Assembly: GCA_017520845.1 (NCBI GenBank)
Contig: JAFXEU010000008.1
Coordinates: 1-52,249 of the forward strand
Origin: Kiritimatiellia bacterium
GTDB lineage: Bacteria; Verrucomicrobiota; Kiritimatiellia; RFP12; UBA1067
DNA length: 52,249 nucleotides
Reading direction: 5' to 3'
Position 1 is the stretch's first letter; each line of letters begins with the position of its first letter. The notes below the pieces were generated by a model. The model was not told the DNA's origin. It made no database searches and was given only the letters and a program-made list of their open reading frames with translations. The translations under genes were made by a program, and so were the position numbers. Positions 34,719-43,186 of the stretch are shown here, one piece after another.

Positions 34719-36655
34719 GTATTTCCTTTCCTTATTTTTACACCGGGATAAACGCTCGGAAACGCCACCATTCCTTCCGTACCGCACGGAGTCACGGGAT
34801 AGCGGCCGAGCGCGGCGAAGATGAGCCACGCGCTCATCTGCCCGCAGTCGTCATTGCCCGCAAGTCCGTCGGGCGTCGGACGGTAAAATTTCCGGCAAAT
34901 CTCCGAGACACGCGCGTGAGCAAGATCGGCCCGATCACAGAGCGCGTACAAAAACGGGATATGGTGACTTGGCTCGTTCCCGTGCGCGTACTGTCCGATA
35001 AGCCCTGTCACATCGACCCTGCACTCCGACCCGGTAAGACGGGAATCGGACGCAAAAAGAGCGTCAAGCTTTTCAAGCGCCGCCTTTTTACCGCCCATCG
35101 CGGCAATAAGGCCTTGGGGGTTGTGCAAAACGTGCCATGTCCACTGCGCGGCGTTGCCTTCCGTAAAATCACCCGTGCCGCCATGATTGTGATGAACCTC
35201 TCTCGGATCAAACGGCGTACGCCACGAGCCATCCGTTTTGCGTCCGCGAACATATCCGATCGCGGAATCAAAAACATTCGTCCATCCCCGCGAACGCGCA
35301 TCGAAAAATGCGGCGTCTTCGGCCTTTCCAAGTTTCTCCGCCATTCTCGCGGCGCACCAATCGTCAAACGAGCATTCAAGCAAACGGCTCACGCCTTCGG
35401 CGCGGATCAGATCAAAGGGATAGTATCCATAACGGTCAAGCACATCCCAGTTTTCCTTGCGGCGGCCTGGATGACTTTTACGCAATGTCTCGCAGATCTG
35501 CGCGTAGGCCTCGTCCCAATCGACACCCTTAAAGCCGCGCAAAAACGCGTCGACGATTACGGGAACAGAGTGCGTTCCGATCATGCCCTGAGTCTCCTTG
35601 CCCCAAAGAGGCCAAACGGGAAGATAACCGTTGCGCCGTCCCTGCTCTAAAAGCGAGTTGATAAATAAAGGCACTTTCTCCGGAACGAGTTCAGCGTAAA
35701 GCGGGTGCGCCGCGCGGAACGTGTCCCACAGGGAAAACGTCGAATAAAACTCTTTCTCTCCGACATCGGAAAGAAGATTCGGCTGAAAGCATACACGATA
35801 CGCTGCGGTATAAAGAGACGTTCGAACGTCATCACCGTATTTTCGATGAACGTGGAGTCGAGATAAAATACGATTCCACGCTGATCGTGCCTCACGATGA
35901 ACGGCGTCAAAATCCCAGGCGGCACCTTCGGCGGCGAGATTCGCCCGCGCACCCGCGAGTGATGAAGCTGAAAGCGCCACCCTCATTTGAAGTTTATTCG
36001 AATCAGAACGCCAAATATCATTTTCTAACCTGACGGGGCGATCAAATTCGATGACATACCAATATTCGCGCTCAGTCCAGCCCTTCGTCTTCGCCCAACC
36101 TTCAAAGACGCGGTCTGAAACCTGATTAAACCGCTTTTCAAGAACGACGGTCGGCGGATCGTTGTCAGCTCCGCTCATCGTGTAATCGGGTAAACGCGCA
36201 ACTCTGATCGGCTCTTTTGCGTTAAAACGCCAATACGCGACACGCTCCGTACAGGACGCCTCCACCTTAAGGCCAAAGTCATCGAGCTCTACCGCATAGT
36301 AGCCCGGCGAAGCAGCCTCTCGAGAATGAGAGTATGACGAAGAAAAATCCTTCGGACGTGCGCCGGTAAACGGAAAGAACCCGACGTCGCCGAGATCGGT
36401 CGAGCCGGTACCGTTTAAATGCGTCTGACAAAAGCCACGAATACGCGTATCGGAATAAAGATATCCTGAGCAATAATCCCAGCCTTTGTTCCCCGTATCC
36501 GCGCCCGGCTGGAGCATTCCGAACGGATAGGCGGCGGCGGGGGTGCAATGTCCTCTCCCCGCCGTCCCGATAAACGGATCGACCCAGCGCGCGTTGTCCG
36601 CACCAAGCGCCGATATGCAGACAAACGCAACCGCTACCGTAACTTTAATTTTCAC
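34715..36655 (-). CDS. GH92 exo-alpha-mannosidase, C-terminally short
   Basis: 646 aa with a signal peptide ending at SALGA. GH92 enzymes are calcium-dependent inverting alpha-mannosidases. The N-terminal beta-sandwich begins VDPFIGTAGRGHCTPAAAYPFGM. The catalytic acid is Glu499 in GDFTEGNAAQWTW, and the base is an Asp of GNDDCGQMSAW (602/603); GNEPSHH is also kept. The chain ends soon after YPVTPC, where other family members run on for roughly 60-80 residues. Its last bases overlap the next gene start by 4 nt. It begins 9 nt after the leucine-rich-repeat gene. Likely trims mannose from host or plant glycans in the periplasm. Confidence 0.9.
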   Translation of the reverse strand: MKIKVTVAVAFVCISALGADNARWVDPFIGTAGRGHCTPAAAYPFGMLQPGADTGNKGWDYCSGYLYSDTRIRGFCQTHLNGTGSTDLGDVGFFPFTGARPKDFSSSYSHSREAASPGYYAVELDDFGLKVEASCTERVAYWRFNAKEPIRVARLPDYTMSGADNDPPTVVLEKRFNQVSDRVFEGWAKTKGWTEREYWYVIEFDRPVRLENDIWRSDSNKLQMRVALSASSLAGARANLAAEGAAWDFDAVHREARSAWNRILSRLHVHRKYGDDVRTSLYTAAYRVCFQPNLLSDVGEKEFYSTFSLWDTFRAAHPLYAELVPEKVPLFINSLLEQGRRNGYLPVWPLWGKETQGMIGTHSVPVIVDAFLRGFKGVDWDEAYAQICETLRKSHPGRRKENWDVLDRYGYYPFDLIRAEGVSRLLECSFDDWCAARMAEKLGKAEDAAFFDARSRGWTNVFDSAIGYVRGRKTDGSWRTPFDPREVHHNHGGTGDFTEGNAAQWTWHVLHNPQGLIAAMGGKKAALEKLDALFASDSRLTGSECRVDVTGLIGQYAHGNEPSHHIPFLYALCDRADLAHARVSEICRKFYRPTPDGLAGNDDCGQMSAWLIFAALGRYPVTPCGTEGMVAFPSVYPGVKIRKGNT

Positions 36656-36664
36656 CCTGCAAGA

Positions 36665-39664
36665 TCACCTGACTTTTATGAAAAAACCGGTAATGCCGAA
36701 ATCCGGACACAGCCACATTTTCTTCCCGTCTAAAACAAACTGCCCCTTGGGACGAGCCTCTCCGGGATAAATCGTCTCCCATTCGGCAATGAGAGTCTCG
36801 TTCATCGGTGTAACGGAATTTACACGGAAGTTTTGCCATGTCGCATCTTTCTTTGATACATGGAAACGGATCTGCTTATCCGTCACACCCGAGAAAGACG
36901 GTTTCTGCGAATTCGGACTGTATGTCGGGACAGGTCCCAAGAATGTAATATCCTTAAGTCCCTTACAGTTATAGAAAGAGTGCTCCAAAATGCAATTAAC
37001 ACCTTCACAAAGCTCAACACTTTCCAATGCTGTGCAACCATTGAACATTCCGCGTGAGACGCCATAGGATCCACCGTCAACAACCGGCACCAACAATTTC
37101 GCGCTTTTTATTTTTCCACAGCCTGCAAATGCACCAATTGATATATTGTTGCTGTTATAAAAGACTGTAATAGGATTATCTCCGTTTATAACTAAATCCC
37201 TTTCAAGATTACTACAGTCCTGAAAACAGCATTTGCCTATATATGTCAAAGTATTAGGGAGAAATGGCTCAACTGCCACAAGTTGAGATGCTCCATTAAA
37301 AGCTTCGTCACCCAAGCTTGTAACGCCGTTAGGTAATTTAACGTTCTTCAGCTCTTTACATTGTGAAAATGAAGCTCCTGAAATAGTTGTCATCATCGCC
37401 TTTGACATATCGCACGACGTGATTTTTGACGCATAAAACCATCCATACTGGGCCACCTGACTGGAATAATCGGTAGTGACGGCAATCTCCGAGGCGGGGA
37501 ACACGACATCGCCCGAAAGGGCGATGCATCCGGAAAATGCACCGCCGCCCAAACTTGTCAATTTCGCCGGCATCAGCGGTGCGGCCCATTCAAGCGAAGC
37601 GCAGTTGTAGAATGCACGGATGCCAATAGTTCTTATCTCGTCTCCGAGATAGGCAAAGCGGACGGATTGAGACGCGAACGCTTCCTTGGCAATCGCGACG
37701 ATGTCATAAAGGCCGCCGCTCGCGTCGCTGACGTTCTGGGAAAAATCTATCACAAGAGGATCGGTGACCGAGACCACCTTTGAAACCGAAAGACCTCCTT
37801 CGATGCCATTGACTCCCGCAACGGACAAGACCCAATTGCCGTCGGTTATCGTCTTTGCGGAAGCATCGTATGTCCACGGCTTTGAAAATACCGCCGCAAC
37901 GCTCTTGCCTTCATCCATGGTGAGAGTGATTGTTCTGTCGAATTCCTTTCCTTCCGGCACATCGCCATACCATCTTACGAATTTGCGGCCCGCTTTAGGT
38001 GATGCCGTTACATTTACTACAGTGCCCTCTTCATACACACCTTGGGCCTCCGGGGAACAGGTGACATTACCAGCATCAACATCATTGACACTCGTATTTA
38101 ACTTATATCCGTCAGTTTCCCAAAGCCAAATAAGACGCCATACGCGATTGTCTTGCTGAGTAATGGTACATTGAGTCGAATTGTTTGTTACAGGCGTAGA
38201 AAATTCTCTCGAGCCAACACCCATTTCATACGACAGGGAATATCCTACGCACTTATATCGGCCTGAATCAGTCGTAATATTTTCAGGAGCAGTAAATACC
38301 TTTATCGTCCCGTTTTCAAGCCCGGTAAAAACACCGTAATCAGGAGAAACTCCGGTTCCCGATATTTCAAGCTCATCTAAAGAAGATTCAACATAAACGA
38401 CATTTTCTTCTAATCCAGGCATAACATCGGAAACCCATACAGTAAATTTGTTAACTTTATATTGACCAAGAGGCATTACCTTCGCCTCGGGATACTTTTC
38501 AAGATATGTCTTTTTCAATGCTTCATTTATGGGTGTAAAATTCGCCGAGGTTAAAAGTTCGTCCCACGATTCATCAAACCTGGAATAAAAAAGTCTTGTA
38601 ATGTTATTCCCGGTAACAGTACCAAAAGCATCGCCAAATGCCGGTTTTTTTCCGTAAAAGAAAAGATTTGTAAGTGAAGTGCAGTTGTTAAAGCACTGGC
38701 CTGAAACTGTCAAAATATCGCTATGAAATTCAATCTGGCTGATGCCTGTGCACCCGTTAAACAAACCTTCTGGAATCATTCCTGCTGTATATGGAGGAGT
38801 ATTACCTGACTTATATCGCCCTATTTGAGAGAGTACTTTTACACTATTTATTTTTGTGCATCCGCAAAATGAGCCCCTCGCCCATGAATTGTTATTATAA
38901 GCACAATAAACAGTCGGATCCCCATCAAGCACCAAATCCCCCTCAAGGCTTGTACAGCCGTCAAAACAACAAACACCGATATCTGTCAATGAATCAGGAA
39001 GAAACGGCTCAACCGTAGTCAAAGCCGTCGAATACGCAAACGCATAATTCCCGAGAGACTCAACTTTTTTGGGAAGTTTAACAGTTTTTAATTGAGTACA
39101 ATTTGAAAACGAATGCAGAATTACCGTTGTCATAGTCGCCTTCGACATATCACATGACGTAATCGCCGTGTTGTAAAACAGTCCACGAGAATTTTCGGGG
39201 TTAGTCCACTGAGACACAACTTCAATTTCATTTTCTGGAAACACAACATCTCCCTCAAGAGAAGAACATCCTGAGAAAACACCCTGTCCAATTTTCGTCA
39301 ATGATGCTGGCATAAGGGGAGTTACTTCTTTAAGCGCTGTACACAAATAAAAGGCTCTTTGTCCGAGAGATTTAATTTGGTCGCCCAAACGGACTACTTC
39401 AACTTCCTTTTTGTAAAAGCAATCATTCCCAATAGCGATAATATCAAACTGATTTCCCTCGCCGTCAACTGCCTTTTGAGAAAGATCAATCTCTTTAGGA
39501 TCGGTTACCGAAACAACCTTGGAGACGGATAGTCCGTCCTCGGATTTTGAAACCGTCAAAACCCAATTGTTGTCTGTTATTGTTTTTGCAGAGGCATCAT
39601 ACGACCAATCTGCAAAAACAGATCCTGCCAACACAGCAGCGCTCAATAGAATAATCTTTTTCAT
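36665..39664 (-). CDS. secreted BspA-like leucine-rich-repeat protein, internally duplicated
   Basis: 999 aa, signal peptide to Ala18. Two homologous units lie at about residues 19-385 and 595-990, each opening with W-YDASAKTIT-NWVL and followed by leucine-rich repeats of the BspA/LRR_5 kind (IGNDCFYK, AFYLCTALKEV, VFSGCSSLEGD and so on). Between them is an InlB-type B-repeat (GNVTCSPEAQGVYEEGTVVNVTASPKAGRKFVRWYG). No cell-wall or lipid anchor is visible. Related proteins bind host matrix or surface glycans. It lies 20 nt after the 772-aa gene and 9 nt before GH92, and is lower in GC than both enzymes downstream. Confidence 0.88.
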   Translation of the reverse strand: MKKIILLSAAVLAGSVFADWSYDASAKTITDNNWVLTVSKSEDGLSVSKVVSVTDPKEIDLSQKAVDGEGNQFDIIAIGNDCFYKKEVEVVRLGDQIKSLGQRAFYLCTALKEVTPLMPASLTKIGQGVFSGCSSLEGDVVFPENEIEVVSQWTNPENSRGLFYNTAITSCDMSKATMTTVILHSFSNCTQLKTVKLPKKVESLGNYAFAYSTALTTVEPFLPDSLTDIGVCCFDGCTSLEGDLVLDGDPTVYCAYNNNSWARGSFCGCTKINSVKVLSQIGRYKSGNTPPYTAGMIPEGLFNGCTGISQIEFHSDILTVSGQCFNNCTSLTNLFFYGKKPAFGDAFGTVTGNNITRLFYSRFDESWDELLTSANFTPINEALKKTYLEKYPEAKVMPLGQYKVNKFTVWVSDVMPGLEENVVYVESSLDELEISGTGVSPDYGVFTGLENGTIKVFTAPENITTDSGRYKCVGYSLSYEMGVGSREFSTPVTNNSTQCTITQQDNRVWRLIWLWETDGYKLNTSVNDVDAGNVTCSPEAQGVYEEGTVVNVTASPKAGRKFVRWYGDVPEGKEFDRTITLTMDEGKSVAAVFSKPWTYDASAKTITDGNWVLSVAGVNGIEGGLSVSKVVSVTDPLVIDFSQNVSDASGGLYDIVAIAKEAFASQSVRFAYLGDEIRTIGIRAFYNCASLEWAAPLMPAKLTSLGGGAFSGCIALSGDVVFPASEIAVTTDYSSQVAQYGWFYASKITSCDMSKAMMTTISGASFSQCKELKNVKLPNGVTSLGDEAFNGASQLVAVEPFLPNTLTYIGKCCFQDCSNLERDLVINGDNPITVFYNSNNISIGAFAGCGKIKSAKLLVPVVDGGSYGVSRGMFNGCTALESVELCEGVNCILEHSFYNCKGLKDITFLGPVPTYSPNSQKPSFSGVTDKQIRFHVSKKDATWQNFRVNSVTPMNETLIAEWETIYPGEARPKGQFVLDGKKMWLCPDFGITGFFIKVR

Positions 39665-39684
39665 GATTTACCTCTCTTTTTTTT

Positions 39685-42003
39685 TTACCAACGAATTACA
39701 AATGTTTCGTAAGGCTTGAAAGTACGTTTAATCTTAAAATCCTCAATCGCATAGGACGGATCGACCATAAAAGGATTACCCTTGCGGTCTTTCATGATAT
39801 TCCCCTTTGCGTCCTTGCGTTCAACCTTCGGTGCGAGCGGAAGGAAAGCCGTTTTCACTCTGCGCTTCTTGATTTCGGGAATTTCAAAATCGGCCTCAAC
39901 TTCCTTATCGGTGACATTCACCATCATCGCGCATCTGCCGCCGAGAACGATGCCGTGGATATCGCCCTCTTCAAACGTGCGGCGGTCAGTTGACGTTAAA
40001 TACGGCATCAATGTATTCAATTCCGCAATCAGTTCCTTGTAATATTCCTTACGTTCAGGCTTGGAATGGATTCCGACGCCGAGCGGACCGCCACCGGCCT
40101 GATTCCAGCAGTACCAGATAAGGCCGCGGATGTTATGGACGATTGCGATGTATGCGGAGGTGCGAATATCGCGAATGTCTTTCGGGTCCGCCCACGGTAC
40201 GCAAATAGTCGCCTTGTGGGGAGCAATCTCCTTTTCTGCAAGACGGCACCATCTGACGACCTTGTTGATGTCACCGTACGGATCGAAGCCGAAGACGTCG
40301 GCGAATTTTGCGTGGTGGGCAAAAAGATCGGTGCGACAGCTTGCAACGTACGTCGGATGGTGCTTATCCTCGTGCCAGCAGTCATTAGCGAGCGTCATCA
40401 TCGCCTCCGATCCTTCCGCCGGTTCATCGGCGACATACCACATGAATACGGACGAATGTCCACTGACGCGATCAATTAGTCCCTCATAGATTTTCTTACC
40501 GCGATGATTCGGCTCAACGAGACACTTAATTTTATTGGCTGCCGCCTTATCAAGCCCGATTGGAGCGCCGTAACCGTCGTTGCCGATATGCCACACCCAG
40601 AACTGTACCGCATTGAAACCAATCTCGGAAATTTCCTGATAATACGCAGGATTCGCGTGGTAAATACCGAGCGGGAAGAAAGGCTTTCCATTCACGAGGA
40701 ACGTGCCGTCATCGTCGACGATGGTCTGCCCGACGCGCGGCGAGAGAATTTCAAAGGATGCGCTTGATGTAACGTAGATACGAGGTCTGCCGTTCTTGAA
40801 AAGCGTCGCATCAATTCTATATCCGCCCGGGAAGAGCTTATTGCTCAATTCGACAGGAATCCACATTTCGCGGGGGACATCGTTCGTCGGAAGCGTCATC
40901 TCTACGGAAGTCACTTGATTTGAAGAGGAGTCGAAAACGGCAAGCGTCAATTTTGCTGCCGTGATATCCTCTTTGTCAGGAGCGAAGTAAACCGGGAATT
41001 TCACTTCGTTCACGCGGCGCTTGGTAGAAAGGATTCCGCGATAAGCATTCGCACCGACCTTCATTAGAGGCGCCATTTCTGCCGTGCGCGAAAAGAGAAG
41101 TTTGCGGCCGTCTTCCGTATCAATATACAACGATGCCGTTACGGGGCCGCGGAACGGAATGTTGAACGGAAGAGACACTTTCGTTCCTTTAATATCGCTT
41201 TTGAAAGAAACCGTTTTGCGATTTTCGTTTTCGACAACGAATGTAAGCGAACACTTTCCGTCAACTTCGCAAGCAAGCTCAAACTCCATATTGCCGTCGC
41301 CGGGACGGAGCTCGGTCATTGAAAGGCCCTTCATCACGACACCGCTCTTTTTAAGGCGGCTAAAGGCAATCATATTTTCAATCGCCTGTGCAGACGTAAG
41401 ACGGAGTGCGGAAACCATAACCGCTCCTTTGCCGATTTCCTTGTAGAGAACGACAGGTTTACCTTGAGAGCAGGTGACGATCGTCGTCCATTCGGAGGGA
41501 ACGCTCTCAAAATGCGGCCAACTGTCGGCGTTTGTGAGGCGATTAGGAAAACTTCTCACCGGGTGAACAGGCTCGGTATTTTCCGTATGACCAAGAACAG
41601 TCCACTGCGAAGACGTGCATTTACCCGCTTCCATGTCGACCAGATCATCTACGGCAGGCTCGAAAAATTTCCGCACCCCGGGATAAGAGGCATCCGTAAT
41701 AACAAGCATTCCGCCGTCTTCGACATAATCCTTTAATTTTTTGGAGGAAATCTTCTCTTCAAGTTTGGCATCGTAATTGAAAAGCGGCGAAACGAGAACG
41801 ACATCGAAATTGCCGGCAGCTTCAAGAATTTCCTTAAACGATTCCTCCGTATCGGTATATCTGACGGGAGTCAGGTTCAATGCGGCGAACGCGGCATCAA
41901 ATTCGTTTTTGTGGCGGCCTTTCGCGTTCTGCAAGACAGCCACCCCGTCAGCCATAACCAGATTGCCGACGAGAGCAACCAACGCCATGATCATGTATTT
42001 CAT
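39685..42003 (-). CDS. secreted TIM-barrel glycosidase-like protein (paralog of 29442-31622)
   Basis: 772 aa, signal peptide to about Ala18. Same order as the 726-aa protein: a glutamine-amidotransferase-like domain (VVLVSPLFNYD, LKDYVEDGGMLVITDASYPG, GKGAVMVSALR), a beta-sandwich region, then a TIM barrel starting VDDDGTFLVNGKPFFPLGIY. The putative acid Glu is in WYVADEPAEGSE and the late strand is LIWYCWNQAGGGP. Specificity is not readable. First enzyme gene of the operon, 27 nt after the regulator. Confidence 0.8.
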   Translation of the reverse strand: MKYMIMALVALVGNLVMADGVAVLQNAKGRHKNEFDAAFAALNLTPVRYTDTEESFKEILEAAGNFDVVLVSPLFNYDAKLEEKISSKKLKDYVEDGGMLVITDASYPGVRKFFEPAVDDLVDMEAGKCTSSQWTVLGHTENTEPVHPVRSFPNRLTNADSWPHFESVPSEWTTIVTCSQGKPVVLYKEIGKGAVMVSALRLTSAQAIENMIAFSRLKKSGVVMKGLSMTELRPGDGNMEFELACEVDGKCSLTFVVENENRKTVSFKSDIKGTKVSLPFNIPFRGPVTASLYIDTEDGRKLLFSRTAEMAPLMKVGANAYRGILSTKRRVNEVKFPVYFAPDKEDITAAKLTLAVFDSSSNQVTSVEMTLPTNDVPREMWIPVELSNKLFPGGYRIDATLFKNGRPRIYVTSSASFEILSPRVGQTIVDDDGTFLVNGKPFFPLGIYHANPAYYQEISEIGFNAVQFWVWHIGNDGYGAPIGLDKAAANKIKCLVEPNHRGKKIYEGLIDRVSGHSSVFMWYVADEPAEGSEAMMTLANDCWHEDKHHPTYVASCRTDLFAHHAKFADVFGFDPYGDINKVVRWCRLAEKEIAPHKATICVPWADPKDIRDIRTSAYIAIVHNIRGLIWYCWNQAGGGPLGVGIHSKPERKEYYKELIAELNTLMPYLTSTDRRTFEEGDIHGIVLGGRCAMMVNVTDKEVEADFEIPEIKKRRVKTAFLPLAPKVERKDAKGNIMKDRKGNPFMVDPSYAIEDFKIKRTFKPYETFVIRW

Positions 42004-42030
42004 TTTTTGTCCTTTCTGATTAAAATTTTC

Positions 42031-43125
42031 TTAAAAAGTTTCGCCCGGAATGAAAACGGACCCGATTTCCGTTTTCGGCAATATTCCCTTATGCAGATAC
42101 TCTACGAGCGAAGAGGCGACCTTTCGACCGTGTGCGGCCGGATCCATTTCGAGCCGTGCGGGTTCGAGAAAATAAAGCGGAGCAAAACCCTTGTTCGCCC
42201 AGGTGACGAATTTTACGTTTGACGCTTTTTCCTCTCCTAAAAGCGCGATCGCGTGCAAGGCGCCCATAGCGGCAAAATCGTCGGGGAAAAAGTAAAGCGT
42301 ATCAATCCCTTTCGCCAGCAACTCTTTCATTTTATAAAACGCGGCGCGTTGGACACGGGATAAAAATCCGTCGCCGTGTTCAACCGGGATATTATGCTTT
42401 TCCGCCTCGATCCCTTCAGCGGCAAGAGGCGCCGACGGATCCACCTCTCCCTCGTTGCCTTCAAATCCGATAACCGTCACCTTGCGTACTTTTTTTCGCA
42501 CGCATTCCTTGACAAAGTCTCCAAGCGCGCGGTTGCGCCCAAAACCGATATTCCCTGCCGAACCTTTGCGTTTCGCCGAATAATCGGCAATGGTCACGAA
42601 AGGCACCGATTTTTCCCGAAGCGTTTTTTCGACCTCCGCGGAACCGTAAAGAACGATCGCGAGCGTCGGGCGGACGGCGAGCGCCGCAGAAAGATCCTCG
42701 AGAGCGTTCGTGCCGTCCATCACGCTCGGGACGTTTATTTTTTCAAGGCGATAGCCTTCACGGGCGAGAATACGCCGGATCGAGCCTATAAAAACGTCGG
42801 CATAATAAGAACCTTCGTCGCCGGGGAGAATGAACATGACATTGCCGTACCAAACCTTGTCGTTCCGCGCGAGCACCTCGCATCCTACGCGCGGACGCGG
42901 GAAGACGTAACACTCCTTTTCCAAAATCGCCAGCGCCTCGCGCGGCACGCGCAGACTGACGTTCAAAGCCTTTGAAAACTCATGCAGTGTCGGCAGAATA
43001 TCACCCGCGGCATAAACGCCCTCGACAATCAGCTTTCTTAAACAATTCGCCATCTGGACCGACAGTCTCACGTCGCTCGAACGGTCCAAGGTAAACGGAA
43101 GCGTTTTTTTCACCTTATTCATCAT
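42031..43125 (-). CDS. AraR-like transcription regulator (GntR DNA-binding, LacI-type sensor)
   Basis: 364 aa. Residues about 20-88 are a GntR winged helix (LPTLHEFSKALNVSLRVPREALAILEKE). Residues about 90-360 are a periplasmic-binding-protein-like sensor as in LacI-family proteins (VMFILPGDEGSYYADVF, LAIVLYGSAE, TLYFFPDDFAAMGALHAI). This is the architecture of AraR of Bacillus subtilis, which represses arabinose genes. It is the first gene of the polysaccharide operon, and a 17-bp palindrome lies upstream of its promoter, so autoregulation and control of the whole operon by a sugar are likely. The ATG is only 8 nt from the -10 box (a second ATG follows at once), suggesting a leaderless message. 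Confidence 0.9.
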   Translation of the reverse strand: MMNKVKKTLPFTLDRSSDVRLSVQMANCLRKLIVEGVYAAGDILPTLHEFSKALNVSLRVPREALAILEKECYVFPRPRVGCEVLARNDKVWYGNVMFILPGDEGSYYADVFIGSIRRILAREGYRLEKINVPSVMDGTNALEDLSAALAVRPTLAIVLYGSAEVEKTLREKSVPFVTIADYSAKRKGSAGNIGFGRNRALGDFVKECVRKKVRKVTVIGFEGNEGEVDPSAPLAAEGIEAEKHNIPVEHGDGFLSRVQRAAFYKMKELLAKGIDTLYFFPDDFAAMGALHAIALLGEEKASNVKFVTWANKGFAPLYFLEPARLEMDPAAHGRKVASSLVEYLHKGILPKTEIGSVFIPGETF

Positions 43126-43133
43126 ACACAGGG

Positions 43134-43163
43134 ATTATAACATTTCAATTCCCATTTTGGCAA
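43134..43163 (-). promoter_or_regulatory. promoter of the polysaccharide operon
   Basis: TTGCCA (43163-43158) and TATAAT (43139-43134) with an 18-nt spacer on the minus strand, 8 nt before the regulator ATG. Confidence 0.75.
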
Positions 43164-43169
43164 CTCTTT

Positions 43170-43186
43170 TTGTACATTTTGTACAA
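43170..43186. promoter_or_regulatory. palindromic operator candidate for the AraR-like regulator
   Basis: TTGTACATTTTGTACAA is an inverted repeat (TTGTACA arms, 3-nt centre) lying 6 nt upstream of the -35 box. It resembles the Bacillus AraR site ATTTGTACGTACAAAT, whose regulator has the same domain layout. Confidence 0.7.

Noticed and set aside
32859..34751. 630-codon plus-strand open frame
   Set aside because: It is antisense to the GH43-GH97 gene, has no recognisable domain, and is explained by GC-rich codon bias.
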